DNA from: Streptomyces sp. LX-29
GTDB taxonomy: Bacteria > Actinomycetota > Actinomycetes > Streptomycetales > Streptomycetaceae
Assembly (NCBI RefSeq): GCF_029541745.1
Contig: NZ_CP089746.1
Span: forward strand, 3,410,001-3,474,000
Reading direction: 5' to 3'
Length of the DNA: 64,000 bases
Below the pieces are notes generated by a model that had not been told where the DNA came from, ran no database searches, and saw only the letters and a list, made by a program, of their open reading frames with translations. Positions 54,673 to 63,206 of this stretch are shown one piece after another. A program made the translations under genes and the position numbers. Within the stretch, counting starts at the first letter, position 1. Every line of letters starts with the position of its first letter.

Positions 54673-55196
54673 CTCGGGCCCCGTCCGCCCCCGGTCGGCG
54701 CCCCGGCGCCCTCGAGGTCCAGCAGTCGCCGCTTGGCCTCCAGCCCACCCGCGTAGCCCGTCAGCGAGCCGTTCGCGCCGATCACGCGGTGGCAGGGGCG
54801 GATGAGGAGCAGCGGGTTGGCGCCGATCGCGGTGCCCAGGGCGCGCACCGCCGCGCGGGGCACGCCGAGTTGCTCGGCCAGGCGCCCGTAGCTGGTGGTG
54901 ACGCCGTACGGGATGGTCTCCAGGCCCTCCCAGACCTTGCGCTGGAAGTCGGTGCCGCGGGCGGTGTGTGCCACGTCGAAGCGGGTCAGCGTGCCGTCGA
55001 AGTACGCACGGAGCTGCCGCACGATCTCGACGAACGCCTCCGGGTCGTGCCGCCAGTCCTCTTTGGCCGTGGCGCCGCCCCGCTGGCCCGGCAGCGACAG
55101 GGAGTCCAGCGCGGTGCCACCCCGCGCGGTCGCCGACTCCTCGCCGACCAGCAGCAACTCACCCAGCGGGCTGTCCATCGTCGCGTAGACCGTCAT
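54669..55196 (-). CDS. ogt: Methylated-DNA-protein-cysteine methyltransferase
   Basis: Transfers the O6-alkyl group of guanine to its own Cys. PCHRVIG carries the active Cys; GTDFQRKVWEGLETIPYGVT and TSYGRLAEQLGVPRAAVRAL are the DNA-binding helices, and YAGGLEAKRRLLDLE the C-terminus. The 175-residue start ATG 55196 (MTVYATMDSPLGEL) has AAGGA upstream. It overlaps the tail of the acyltransferase gene by 38 nt on the same strand. Confidence 0.95.
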   Translation of the reverse strand: MTVYATMDSPLGELLLVGEESATARGGTALDSLSLPGQRGGATAKEDWRHDPEAFVEIVRQLRAYFDGTLTRFDVAHTARGTDFQRKVWEGLETIPYGVTTSYGRLAEQLGVPRAAVRALGTAIGANPLLLIRPCHRVIGANGSLTGYAGGLEAKRRLLDLEGAGAPTGGGRGPR

Positions 55197-56433
55197 GGTG
55201 CGCGTTCCTTTCTGCGCTCGTTCCGGGTACGAGTCTGCGGTCCGGCGCGCGGTCGTGCTGGCGGAAATCGGACGTCGCTCTAGGAGCCAGGCGCTCTTGG
55301 CCAGGGGGCCGGGCGGCGGTCCTGTGGCGCGTCTCCCCTCCACCGTACGCGGAGTCCTCCGCGCCGTACGGGCGCCCACGGCCGGCCCCCGCCCCGCGCG
55401 GCCCCTCGGGCTCCCCGCCGTACCCGGCCTCCGGCACCGTCCCACGGATCACCGCCTGCGCCCGCGCGGCGAGCGCCCGGCGGTCGTCGACGCCCCGCGC
55501 GGGCCGCAGCGGCCGGTGGACGCGCACCCGCACCGCGAGCCCGCCGCCGGCGGCGATCCGGCGCAGCGAGGAGGCGAAGTCGTCCTCGCCCACGAAGGCG
55601 GCGACGGTCGTGGGCGCCCCGTGCTGGACGTAGGAGAGCGTGACGGGCCGTATGGGCGCGCCCACGTCGAGCGCCGCCTGGAAGGTCGCGCGACGGAACC
55701 GGCCACCGGCCCCCGAGCACCAGGTGGCGCCCTGCGGGAAGACCATCACCGAGCGCCCTGACCGCAGCCGCTCGGCCAGCCCGGCGACGGCGTCCGGCAG
55801 CCCGCGCAGGCTGTCACGGTCGATGAACAGCGTCCCCGCGCGACGCACCAGCCCGCCCACCACGGGCCACCCCGCGACCTCCCGCTTGGCCAGCATCGTC
55901 ACGGGCTCGACGGCCAGCAGGGCGAGGACGTCGAGCCAGGAGATGTGGTTGGCGACGACAAGGGTGCCGGGCGCGAGGACGCGGGGCGCAGGGACGCCAG
56001 GCCCAAGGCCGCCGGACACAGGGCCGCCAGGCGCGGGGACGCCGGGCGCAAGGTGGGCGGCCTCAAACGCGCCAGGCATTCGGGCGCCTGGCACCCGGGC
56101 GCCAGGCGCAAGCGTGCCGGGCGCGGGGGCGCCGGGGTCCGACACGCTGAGCACCCCACCCCCCACGCCCCCGTACGCGGCCCCCTCGGCCCCTTCACGG
56201 TCGTCCTCGTGGACCTCCAGCCGTACGCCCAGGGCGTCCAGCACGGCCCGGGCGCGGGAGCGCAGCACGGCGGGCTCGGCGATCCGCTCGCCGCTCAGCA
56301 GCGCCCCGGCCAGCACGCGGGCGAGGGCGACACCGCGCCCCGCGGCGACCGGGGCGGGCACGCGCGGGGCCGCGTGCGCGACGCAGCGCGTGGTGCAGGG
56401 AGACCACGGGGCCCAGGGGCCGGTCCGGGTCAC
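55159..56433 (-). CDS. 1-acyl-glycerol-3-phosphate acyltransferase family (OlsA-like) with P-G-rich insertion
   Basis: A 424-residue PlsC-type acyltransferase. Acyl-acceptor motif NHISWLD (HX4D), then GTLFIDRDS, VFPQGATWCSG (FPEGT-like) and PIRPVTLSYV. Between the N-terminal helix (RGVALARVLAGALLSGERIA) and the active site lie ~60 residues of P-G-A/V-P-G repeats (DNA repeats at 55970-56140), absent from typical PlsC. GTG 56433 overlaps the GNAT stop (GTGA). In the OlsBA pair such an enzyme adds the second acyl chain of ornithine lipids. The ~100-residue tail is unlike the family. Confidence 0.85.
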   Translation of the reverse strand: MTRTGPWAPWSPCTTRCVAHAAPRVPAPVAAGRGVALARVLAGALLSGERIAEPAVLRSRARAVLDALGVRLEVHEDDREGAEGAAYGGVGGGVLSVSDPGAPAPGTLAPGARVPGARMPGAFEAAHLAPGVPAPGGPVSGGLGPGVPAPRVLAPGTLVVANHISWLDVLALLAVEPVTMLAKREVAGWPVVGGLVRRAGTLFIDRDSLRGLPDAVAGLAERLRSGRSVMVFPQGATWCSGAGGRFRRATFQAALDVGAPIRPVTLSYVQHGAPTTVAAFVGEDDFASSLRRIAAGGGLAVRVRVHRPLRPARGVDDRRALAARAQAVIRGTVPEAGYGGEPEGPRGAGAGRGRPYGAEDSAYGGGETRHRTAARPPGQERLAPRATSDFRQHDRAPDRRLVPGTSAERNAHHDGLRDDGQPAG

Positions 56434-57254
56434 TTCCCGTCGCCGAGGAAGTAGCGCCGGTAGCGGTCGTTCATCCGCTCGGTGTCCAGCATGACGAAGA
56501 AGTCGGCGTCGCCGAAGTCCCGTTCGTGCTGCGGCGGTCCGCACATCCAGGCGCCCACCCGGAGGTAGCCGCGCAGCAGCGGCGGCAGCGTGCCGTAGCC
56601 CGCCTCGGCCTCCAGCGGCCGCCCGGGTATCCAGGGATCAAGCGGCTGCACCCGCAGCTCGGGCGGGGCGGCGTGCTTGGTGGTGCCGAGCAGCCAAGCG
56701 TTGGCAGCGGCCTGTCCGCCGTCGGCCAGCGGCACCGAGGCGCAGCCCGCCAGGTAGCGGTGGCCGGAGAGCAGGACGTAGCGGGCGAGTCCGGCCCACA
56801 TCAGGTTGATCACGGCCCCCGACCGGTGGTCGGGGTGCACACAGGCGCGCCCCGCCTCGACCATGGACGAGCGGACGTCCGTCGGGAGCCCGCGCAGGTC
56901 GAACTCCGTCTCCGAGTAAAGCCTCGCGCTGCGCCCCGGCGGCAGCAGCCGGTAGGTGCCGACCACCTCGCCGGTCGTCGTCTCCGTGACGATGAGGTGG
57001 TCCATGTCGGCGTCGAAGGCGTCCACGTCCCGCCCGTCGGCGGTCGGCTCCAGCCGCGCCCCCTTCTCCAGCCCGAAGACCTGGTAGCGCAGCCGCTGGG
57101 CGGCGTGGATCTGTGCGTCGGTGTGGGCGATGGACGTGACGTACGAACTCCCGCCGCGCGGCGCGGAGTCGGTGGCGTTCGCCGCGCGGGAGGCGGGCAC
57201 GGAGGCCGCACGAGGATCGGTGGAGACTGCCGGAACTGTGGACGTCGAGAACAT
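56430..57254 (-). CDS. GNAT/OlsB-like N-acyltransferase
   Basis: A 274-residue acyltransferase of the ornithine N-acyltransferase/hemolysin-like group: YQVFGLEKGARLEPTADGRD, FDADMDHLIVTETTTGEVVG, TYRLLPPG, EAGRACVHPDHRSGAVINLM (acyl-CoA-binding pattern), PLLRGYLRVGAWMCGPP and FVMLDTERMNDRYRRYF. Coupled to the PlsC-type gene, it makes the OlsB-OlsA pair likely to synthesise ornithine lipids. Start ATG 57254 has AGGA six nt upstream; ATG 57260 is too close to it. Confidence 0.85.
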   Translation of the reverse strand: MFSTSTVPAVSTDPRAASVPASRAANATDSAPRGGSSYVTSIAHTDAQIHAAQRLRYQVFGLEKGARLEPTADGRDVDAFDADMDHLIVTETTTGEVVGTYRLLPPGRSARLYSETEFDLRGLPTDVRSSMVEAGRACVHPDHRSGAVINLMWAGLARYVLLSGHRYLAGCASVPLADGGQAAANAWLLGTTKHAAPPELRVQPLDPWIPGRPLEAEAGYGTLPPLLRGYLRVGAWMCGPPQHERDFGDADFFVMLDTERMNDRYRRYFLGDGK

Positions 57255-57482
57255 GGGCATTCCTGTTCGCCGTCGGGCAAGCACTGCGGTGCCGTGACGC
57301 CGTCGGCGTGAGGACGCCACGGTCTTCGGAGGATGACCAGCGAGGCGAACATCGCGGTGTCCGCGCGGTGGTGCCCTCAATGCCAGACGATGACGGAAGC
57401 GTGCCCACCCTCGTGGCCCGGGCCGACGCCCCGCAGCCCCCGGCACCCTCGGCGATCCCCTCCGGCAGCCCTGGGCCATGAA

Positions 57483-57517
57483 AAAGTCCAGGTCACGGAG
57501 TGCGTGACCTGGACTTT
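57483..57517 (-). terminator. 14-bp hairpin at the tRNA fragment
   Basis: AAAGTCCAGGTCAC and its perfect complement flank GGAGTGC. It sits just downstream (leftward) of the minus-strand tRNA-Thr remnant, as the original tRNA terminator would, and belongs to the chromosome rather than the island. Confidence 0.85.
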
Positions 57518-57524
57518 CACAAAG

Positions 57525-57566
57525 AGCCGCCTAAGGGAATCGAACCCTTGACCTACGCATTACGAG
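57525..57566 (-). tRNA. 3' fragment of tRNA-Thr (CGT), probable attachment-site remnant
   Basis: The minus strand reads CTCGTAATGCGT (anticodon loop with CGT and 3' anticodon stem), AGGTC, the T arm AAGGG-TTCGATT-CCCTT and acceptor AGGCGGC T. The 5' half (acceptor GCCGCCT, D arm) is missing: upstream DNA is unrelated. Recombination by an integrating element leaves such a 3' duplication at one end. The 3' end of the tRNA points left, so the element lies to the right and the whole tRNA gene should be at its far end, outside this window. Not a functional tRNA. Confidence 0.85.
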
Positions 57567-57725
57567 GGCCCTCAAGATCGTGACGGGTACTGCTGGGCGA
57601 TCACACCAAGTCCTATTTTACCTGGTCAGAGCCTTGCGGGCCTCGTGGACGTGACGATGGATCCAACCCGTGCCGCCCCGTCCGCTCACGCATCGCTCAC
57701 GCACACAGCGGTCTGCTCGCTGCCG

Positions 57726-58478
57726 TCAGCCACCCTGCTTCAGCTGCTTCTCGATCTCCTCGACGCGGCGCTGTGTGGCGGCCGCGTTCTTCCGCTGACG
57801 CTGGAGCTTGGACTTCGCCGCCGCGAGCTCCTCAGCGAGGCGGTCTCGGTCAGCCGCGTCGCGCTCGACCCGGATGGCCTCGTCGCTGTACGCGGGTCCG
57901 ATGCGCTCGCTGTGCACAACGCCACGGCGGGCAGAGCACTCGGGGCAGTCAACCACGGAGGACCCGAAGTAGCTGTGCTCACGATGCTGGGTGCGTTCGA
58001 CGACGTGGTGGCACGTGAGCGTCAGCTTCCAGGCGTCAAGATCCTTCTTCCGCTCCTCGGCTGAAGGCCAGGACGCGACGAGTTCTCTGAGCTTCTTGAT
58101 CTGATTGGGCCCCATCGGAGGAGGTGGACAGCAGAAGGAGCAATGCGTCACGCGAGAACCGCTGATGCTCCACCGGCCCCCCTTGCAGTCCGCATGCCGC
58201 GCCCGGAATCCTTCCTCCGCCGCGTCGTACTCCCGCTTCTCCTGTTCGGAGAGATACATCAGGCCCGGCCAGTCACCTAGCCCGTCCTGCATGGGCTCCC
58301 CACATCCTCGGCACGGCTCCCCCGAGCGGTACTCCTCCCAGCTGAGATACATCCCTTCGCACCGCCACATCTCTCGGCGCTCGGCATCCCGTCGGTCTCG
58401 CTCCTCAGCCGCGAGCGCTTCCCGCTGAGCCCGCGCAGCGGCGCGCTGCTGGCGCTGCTCCTCAGTCAGTTTGGCCAC
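57726..58478 (-). CDS. Multi-CxxC zinc-ribbon protein with flanking coiled coils
   Basis: A 250-residue hypothetical protein. The first ~38 residues (QRQQRAAARAQREALAAEER) and last ~60 (RDRLAEELAAAKSKLQRQRK) are charged coiled coils. The middle has cysteine/histidine knuckles: PCRGCGEPM, THCSFCCPPPPMG, LTCHHVV and DCPECSARRG, about ten Cys in all, suggesting two or three zinc sites. Nothing identifies the activity; nucleic-acid binding is a guess. First gene of the island. Its GC is lower than the chromosome. Confidence 0.7.
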   Translation of the reverse strand: MAKLTEEQRQQRAAARAQREALAAEERDRRDAERREMWRCEGMYLSWEEYRSGEPCRGCGEPMQDGLGDWPGLMYLSEQEKREYDAAEEGFRARHADCKGGRWSISGSRVTHCSFCCPPPPMGPNQIKKLRELVASWPSAEERKKDLDAWKLTLTCHHVVERTQHREHSYFGSSVVDCPECSARRGVVHSERIGPAYSDEAIRVERDAADRDRLAEELAAAKSKLQRQRKNAAATQRRVEEIEKQLKQGG

Positions 58479-59070
58479 GATCGCCCTCCAGATGAGCGAC
58501 TCCGTCGTACAGGTCCCCGGTCATGCTGCTCCAGCGCGCTGTCAGCCTGACTGATGCGCACGTTTTAGGTACGAATCTGACCACGTCGGTCCGGAACCGG
58601 TCGCTGCTGGCAGATATCCGACTGCACGACGCTCAAGCCGCCGCGGGTTCAAACCGGGGCGGTCGAACGTCAGTTGTGCAAGCAACATGGCACATTGCAC
58701 GCTTCCACGCGTCGTCGCCACGCCGAACTTAGCTATTTGCGCTGAGTGTTGACCGGCACCTGCTACTGTCTCGGTTGCCTGCGACGCGTGGAGCGGAGCA
58801 TGGTCACTTCGGGGGCTGACCCCGAGGTAGGCAACGTGGAGGCATGCTTCCTCACGCCGCAGACCCTGCCGAGCGCTGCGTTGCCGCCGAAGACCACGTC
58901 GGGGCTTGCTCCGTCAAGTCGGAGGGGATGCGCCTGACGGCTGAGGCTGTCCGACCTCCCGGGCACGGACCACATTCGTGTGGCACTCCGGGAGCAAACA
59001 GGGCGGTCGTGGTTTTCATCGTTCCTTGTCCTCTTGGTGTGCCCGATTACGCCCAGGAGGGCCGCGAAGC
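58479..59070. other. 592-bp gap with lower GC, no gene supported
   Basis: Divergent promoter region between the zinc-ribbon gene and the ParB-like gene. Short ORFs (63-105 codons) have no family pattern and no good ribosome-binding site. A strong AGGAGG at 59055-59060 serves the next gene. I see no repeat or hairpin of note. Confidence 0.55.
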
Positions 59071-61101
59071 ATGACCGCAATCATTGAAGAGACGACGACC
59101 ATCCACGACCACGTGCCGCCGCGGCCCGTCAGCAAGCTCCCTGAGCTTGCTCCGATCGCCGCTCGTCGTAAGGCGGCCGACAAACTGGTCGACGCCTTCA
59201 ACCTCAGCCCTGATGCAGCCGCCTGCATCGCCAACGCGGTCGTCGACCCGGCCGAGCTGCGCCGCTCGATCGAGACCCCAACCGAGCTCGCCATCACCGG
59301 CGGTATCCTCCTCGCCGTGCGTGCGCGGGTGTGGACGCGCCGCACCCTGCCCGATATCCGTAACCCCCGCATCGGCGATGCCCGCCGCCACCCCGTCGCG
59401 GTCGAACCCGGCACGGATGAAGAGTCTCGGTTCGCACCGGTCGATGATCCGACCAGCCCCGGCGTCACGCCCCACCTCGAAGTCCAGGTTGAATCGGTCG
59501 AGCACATGACATGGGCATCTGCCCTAGCTGCCCGTGCGGTGCTTGATGCGAACGACTGGCGGTACTCCATCCGCAACCAGGGTGTGCTCACCGAGGTGTG
59601 GCTGGTCGCCAACCGCTACGTACACACCGTCGATGGAAGCCCCGATTTGTGGGCCGTCACCACCGCCGAGGGTTCGTCGCGTACGACAGCTGCTCACGAC
59701 ATCCTTGGGGATGGCAATAGCGTCGACATTGCTGTGAAGGCTGAGACCGACACGTTCATGCGAGGCCGGATCAAGGAGCTGAACACGGCACTTGAGCAGG
59801 GCCCCACGGTCAAGCAGTCTGAAGCGCTGCGCTGTGAAACCATGCCGGCGCTCATCCTCGTCGGGTACCAGCCTTTGCCTGGAGGGCCCGACAGGTTCTC
59901 TTCGGCGGTCAAGTCCCTCGTCGCTCTCCGCCACGTCGATGCCCCGAAGGAGTGGGGCGAGGGGCCAGAACTTGAGTCGCTGGCCGACGAGGCACTGAGC
60001 GTGATGGAGGACCGGCGCATTCTCACACGGCAGCGTCGCAGGTGGCTTGCTGGTGCCATCAGCCGCGCCCAGGCAAAGATTGCCCACCTACCCACGGACC
60101 CGGCGATCCGAGCGGCCGAAATCATCGCGCTGTTCAGCAGCGATGACCAGGCCGTGCGCGACGCGATCCGCGACGCCGTGACCCGCCAGTCGACCCGCAA
60201 GCGCATCACGAAGAACTTCCGGGTAAAGCTCGCAGTCGCCCTGATCGTAAGGTCCGTGGCTGGCGAGGGAACTAGCCCTGACCGGGTGCGCCGCTACATG
60301 CAGCACGGGTTCGTCTCGGTGCGAGACAACCACTTCACTCCAACCCACCGCGATTCCGGCGCCGTCCTGGCTGCCGCCCTCGACGAGTTCGAGGACGATC
60401 CGGTCGGCACCCTCGGAACCGCCCGCCTTGATCTGGCCGCCCGGGCTGCCTACCCCCTCATCGCCACGCTGTCGTTGTGGGCCGACCGCGGGACCAACAA
60501 CAACCCGAATGCCGATGATCGTCGTCGCCCGGGCGAGGTCATCGACACAATGCTCTCGTCACGCCTCGGCATCCATCAGCTCCACCGAGCCATCGTCGAC
60601 CACAACGACGGCCGGTCCGCCCTCCGGGCTGTGAACGAGGACGGCAGCATCCGGCTCACCGAGGACCGCGCCCAGGAACAGACCCTCAGCGACGTCTACC
60701 TGCGCTCGACGTTCCCCAAGGCAGGATCACCGACCCGTCCCGCCTCCACAGACACACCCGACGACGCACTGCGCGACGCTGCCGCCGGCCTCGGTGCCGC
60801 CGTACGTCGGCTCGAAGAAGCCATGGCTGCCCTGCGTGCCGTCAAGGCGGCGGACGGCACGGATCACGTCGAGTCTGTTGGCATCGATTTCAACCACGTC
60901 ATCGAGTGGAAGAGCTCCCTCGACGCTGCGACCTCCGACCTTGACTTCTGGGGTCGTATCTGGGAGCGCCGCAATCGCAAGGGTGGCCTGAGCGCCACAC
61001 GGCGTGACGATAGCTGGGTTGCCGAGTATCTCGACGATCCCGATGGGGCTGTCGAGGCGTGGGAGGACGAGGACGCAGAAGAAGTCGAGGTCGCTCCGTG
61101 A
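59071..61101 (+). CDS. Large ParB-like protein of a putative defence operon
   Basis: A 676-residue protein with AGGAGG 10 nt before ATG 59071. Around residues 90-215 the strand/turn order matches a ParB/Srx-like nuclease-type domain: IRNPRIGDARRHPV, SIRNQGVLTEVWLVANR, then VDGSPDLWAVTTAEGSSRTT AAHDIL, where EGSSRT parallels the ParB GERRxxA nucleotide/phosphate motif. The rest is helical (DNA-binding-like RKRITKNFRVKLAVA) and ends very acidic (EAWEDEDAEEVEVAP). It overlaps the GIY-YIG gene by GTGA, so the two act together. Functional link to restriction is inference; ParB-like family is my reading without a search. Confidence 0.7.
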   Translation: MTAIIEETTTIHDHVPPRPVSKLPELAPIAARRKAADKLVDAFNLSPDAAACIANAVVDPAELRRSIETPTELAITGGILLAVRARVWTRRTLPDIRNPRIGDARRHPVAVEPGTDEESRFAPVDDPTSPGVTPHLEVQVESVEHMTWASALAARAVLDANDWRYSIRNQGVLTEVWLVANRYVHTVDGSPDLWAVTTAEGSSRTTAAHDILGDGNSVDIAVKAETDTFMRGRIKELNTALEQGPTVKQSEALRCETMPALILVGYQPLPGGPDRFSSAVKSLVALRHVDAPKEWGEGPELESLADEALSVMEDRRILTRQRRRWLAGAISRAQAKIAHLPTDPAIRAAEIIALFSSDDQAVRDAIRDAVTRQSTRKRITKNFRVKLAVALIVRSVAGEGTSPDRVRRYMQHGFVSVRDNHFTPTHRDSGAVLAAALDEFEDDPVGTLGTARLDLAARAAYPLIATLSLWADRGTNNNPNADDRRRPGEVIDTMLSSRLGIHQLHRAIVDHNDGRSALRAVNEDGSIRLTEDRAQEQTLSDVYLRSTFPKAGSPTRPASTDTPDDALRDAAAGLGAAVRRLEEAMAALRAVKAADGTDHVESVGIDFNHVIEWKSSLDAATSDLDFWGRIWERRNRKGGLSATRRDDSWVAEYLDDPDGAVEAWEDEDAEEVEVAP

Positions 61102-61460
61102 CCCCACAGCGGCTAGCCTCCCTTGCCTCCTACGCCGGCGAGTGGCTCCACCCCGATGGCCCGTCTGGTCCGCATCCGTTTGGCACCAATATCGCTGTCC
61201 GCGCACGCAACGCGGTCTATGTCGTGTGTGGTTGGTCGGGGCGGGTACTCTACGTCGGCTCCACCACAGTCGGGGTTCCCCGACGCTTCTCTGGGCACCT
61301 GAGGGACGTGAGCAGGACGCTCGACTGGACGTCCGTGTACGTCATTCCCCTCAACGATGACACTCCCGTCAGGGCCGTCCGGCGGATCGAGGGTCGCATC
61401 GGCATCGCCGCCGGCCCGGAGCGGAACAAGTCGCTGCCTCGTATCACGGTCGCTCGCTGA
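61098..61460 (+). CDS. GIY-YIG-type nuclease domain protein
   Basis: A 120-residue protein. After RARNAVYVVCGWSGRVLYVG ST, with the paired Y-V-V and Y-V-G of a GIY-YIG fold, come PRRFSGHL (Arg and His) and IPLNDDTPVRAVRRIEGRIG supplying the late Glu. So it has the minimal nuclease core with no separate DNA-binding domain. GTG 61098 overlaps the TGA of the ParB-like gene. It probably acts with that protein; a terminator follows. Confidence 0.8.
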   Translation: MTPQRLASLASYAGEWLHPDGPSGPHPFGTNIAVRARNAVYVVCGWSGRVLYVGSTTVGVPRRFSGHLRDVSRTLDWTSVYVIPLNDDTPVRAVRRIEGRIGIAAGPERNKSLPRITVAR

Positions 61461-61472
61461 GGTGATCAGCCG

Positions 61473-61499
61473 CTGGCCCCGGTCTCGAACCGGGGCCAG
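61473..61499 (+). terminator. Perfect 11-bp hairpin terminator
   Basis: CTGGCCCCGGT and ACCGGGGCCAG flank CTCGA, 13 nt after the GIY-YIG stop, so it ends the ParB-like/GIY-YIG operon. Confidence 0.88.
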
Positions 61500-61692
61500 C
61501 ACGGCAGCAGCAGGCGTCATAGAGCCCAGAGTCTCGTCTGCCGAGCCTCGCGTGATCCCACCTCCACGCCACACCCCGAGGCCCCACAAGATCATCCCGG
61601 CTGGCCGCCAACCCGCAGGTTCCCGGTGCTTCCAGGAGCGACCACCCGTACGAGTCATTGCACCTGGCTTGGCCCCACGGTGAGCTGTTTCC

Positions 61693-63111
61693 ATGCATCG
61701 CTGGTCTCCCCTAAACGAACGACAGCTCGCCCTGCTCGGCCGGCTCGCGAGCGGCAAGGAGTCCCCGGAGCCATGGGACCCTGGTGAGTTCCGCACAGCC
61801 TACGCGCTGCGCGATCGAGGGCTGCTGACGATCAAGCGCAGCGGGGGTGAGGTGGATGCCCAGGTCACCGAGGCAGGCACCTTCTACATCCGGCACGGCC
61901 ACCACCCGGACGACCCCGCGCACGCCGGAGGAAAGAAGACCGCCGAGAGGAAGAAGGCAGGCAGCACGCGCTCGGCGTCCTACGCCGACAGGCCAGTCGC
62001 ACTCGCCCGTCGGACCAAGGCGAAGGAACTCATAGAGCGACTCGTTACGGACAGGCGGGTCACCTTCACCGAGCCCGACGACGCCACGGTGACGGAGTGG
62101 CGACGCCTGATCGACTACGCGAAGCGCCACAGCCTCGTCCCTGAGGGCAAACGCATCGAAAGTCTCCGCATGTGGAATCGCGACCTGCAGATCTCTCTGG
62201 TCGAGGGGCCACACCCCAACTCACTGCGTCAGAGGCCGGATGAGGCGCCGCCCGTCCACGTACCCACTCAGTTGCGCTCTCCGCATCCGGTCGTGACCGC
62301 GCTGAGAGACGACGAGGGCCGACTCGTCATGCCCGCCCCGCTGCGCCGCCGATCGTTGCTACTGCTCCAGGGCCTCGCTGCCGAGGCAGTACATCGAGGG
62401 CACAAGGTAAAGGAGCATGAAGTCCCCTCCCGCCGGCGTAGCCGTGCCTACACGTACAACGGGCGGCACTACCCCTCCAGCTACTCCCTCCGTGAGGGCG
62501 AACTGAACCTGGTCGTGAACGGCTTCACCTACACCGTCACGATCCAGCAGGAGTCTCCCCAGTCCACCGACCCAGAACGCTCGAAGAGCCTCGTGATCGA
62601 ACTCGGCTACAGCCGATCCAGCCGGCAGTCGCGCTGGGCCGATCGCAAGCGCTGGGTGCTGGAGGACATCCTGGGAGCCGTTCTCCGGGAGATCGAGACC
62701 CGCGCGGTAGAAGACGCCCAGCGGAAGGCGGACGAGGAGCGGGCGAAGGCCGAGCGCGAGGTTCGCTGGCGGGCGGCCATGGAGAAGGCGAAGGACCTGG
62801 CCGCGCAGGAACAGTATGCCGAGGTGATCCGTGCGCAGGCCGGCCAGTGGCAGGAAGCGGCAAGCCTGAGCGCGTACTGCAACGCCCTGGAGCGTCGGCT
62901 GGAAGAGGCAGCCGGGGAAGACGAGGCGGCGGTGGCCTCGGCACGCGGGTGGTTGGCCTGGGCACGCCGATACGTTCAGAGCCTCGACCCGTTGACCCGC
63001 CTACCCGCCATGCCCACCCCTCGCGAACCGAAGCCCGAGGAGCTGGCGCCCTACCTGAACGGCTGGAGCCCACACGGCCCCGAAGCACACCGCGGCTGGG
63101 GAGCCCACTGA
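61693..63111 (+). CDS. Helical protein with N-terminal winged-helix-like region, unknown function
   Basis: A 472-residue protein seen in actinomycete islands, often mislabelled PE-PGRS though it has no such repeats. The first ~70 residues (LLGRLASGKESPEPWDPGEF, ALRDRGLLTIKRSGGEVDAQ, VTEAGTFYI) look like a winged helix; ~95-215 is helical. Then a beta-rich segment (GELNLVVNGFTYTVTIQQES) precedes a long coiled coil (EDAQRKADEERAKAEREVRW) with a Lys/Glu-rich helix. No catalytic motif is visible. ATG 61693. It is convergent with the hsdM fragment. Confidence 0.75.
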   Translation: MHRWSPLNERQLALLGRLASGKESPEPWDPGEFRTAYALRDRGLLTIKRSGGEVDAQVTEAGTFYIRHGHHPDDPAHAGGKKTAERKKAGSTRSASYADRPVALARRTKAKELIERLVTDRRVTFTEPDDATVTEWRRLIDYAKRHSLVPEGKRIESLRMWNRDLQISLVEGPHPNSLRQRPDEAPPVHVPTQLRSPHPVVTALRDDEGRLVMPAPLRRRSLLLLQGLAAEAVHRGHKVKEHEVPSRRRSRAYTYNGRHYPSSYSLREGELNLVVNGFTYTVTIQQESPQSTDPERSKSLVIELGYSRSSRQSRWADRKRWVLEDILGAVLREIETRAVEDAQRKADEERAKAEREVRWRAAMEKAKDLAAQEQYAEVIRAQAGQWQEAASLSAYCNALERRLEEAAGEDEAAVASARGWLAWARRYVQSLDPLTRLPAMPTPREPKPEELAPYLNGWSPHGPEAHRGWGAH

Positions 63112-63206
63112 GGAGAAACGGGAACTTCACACGAGGCGCTCCCACACCGAGCTAGTGCTGGCCTCGCACCTTGGGCTAGACCGGCACGGGCGAAAGATCC
63201 CCGGAC

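Noticed and set aside
57525..57620. A full tRNA-Thr gene
   Set aside because: Only the 3' half from the anticodon loop is present; no 5' acceptor strand or D arm upstream.
58746..58937. 63-codon ORF upstream of the ParB-like gene
   Set aside because: No ribosome-binding site, no recognisable motif, and not in phase with anything conserved.
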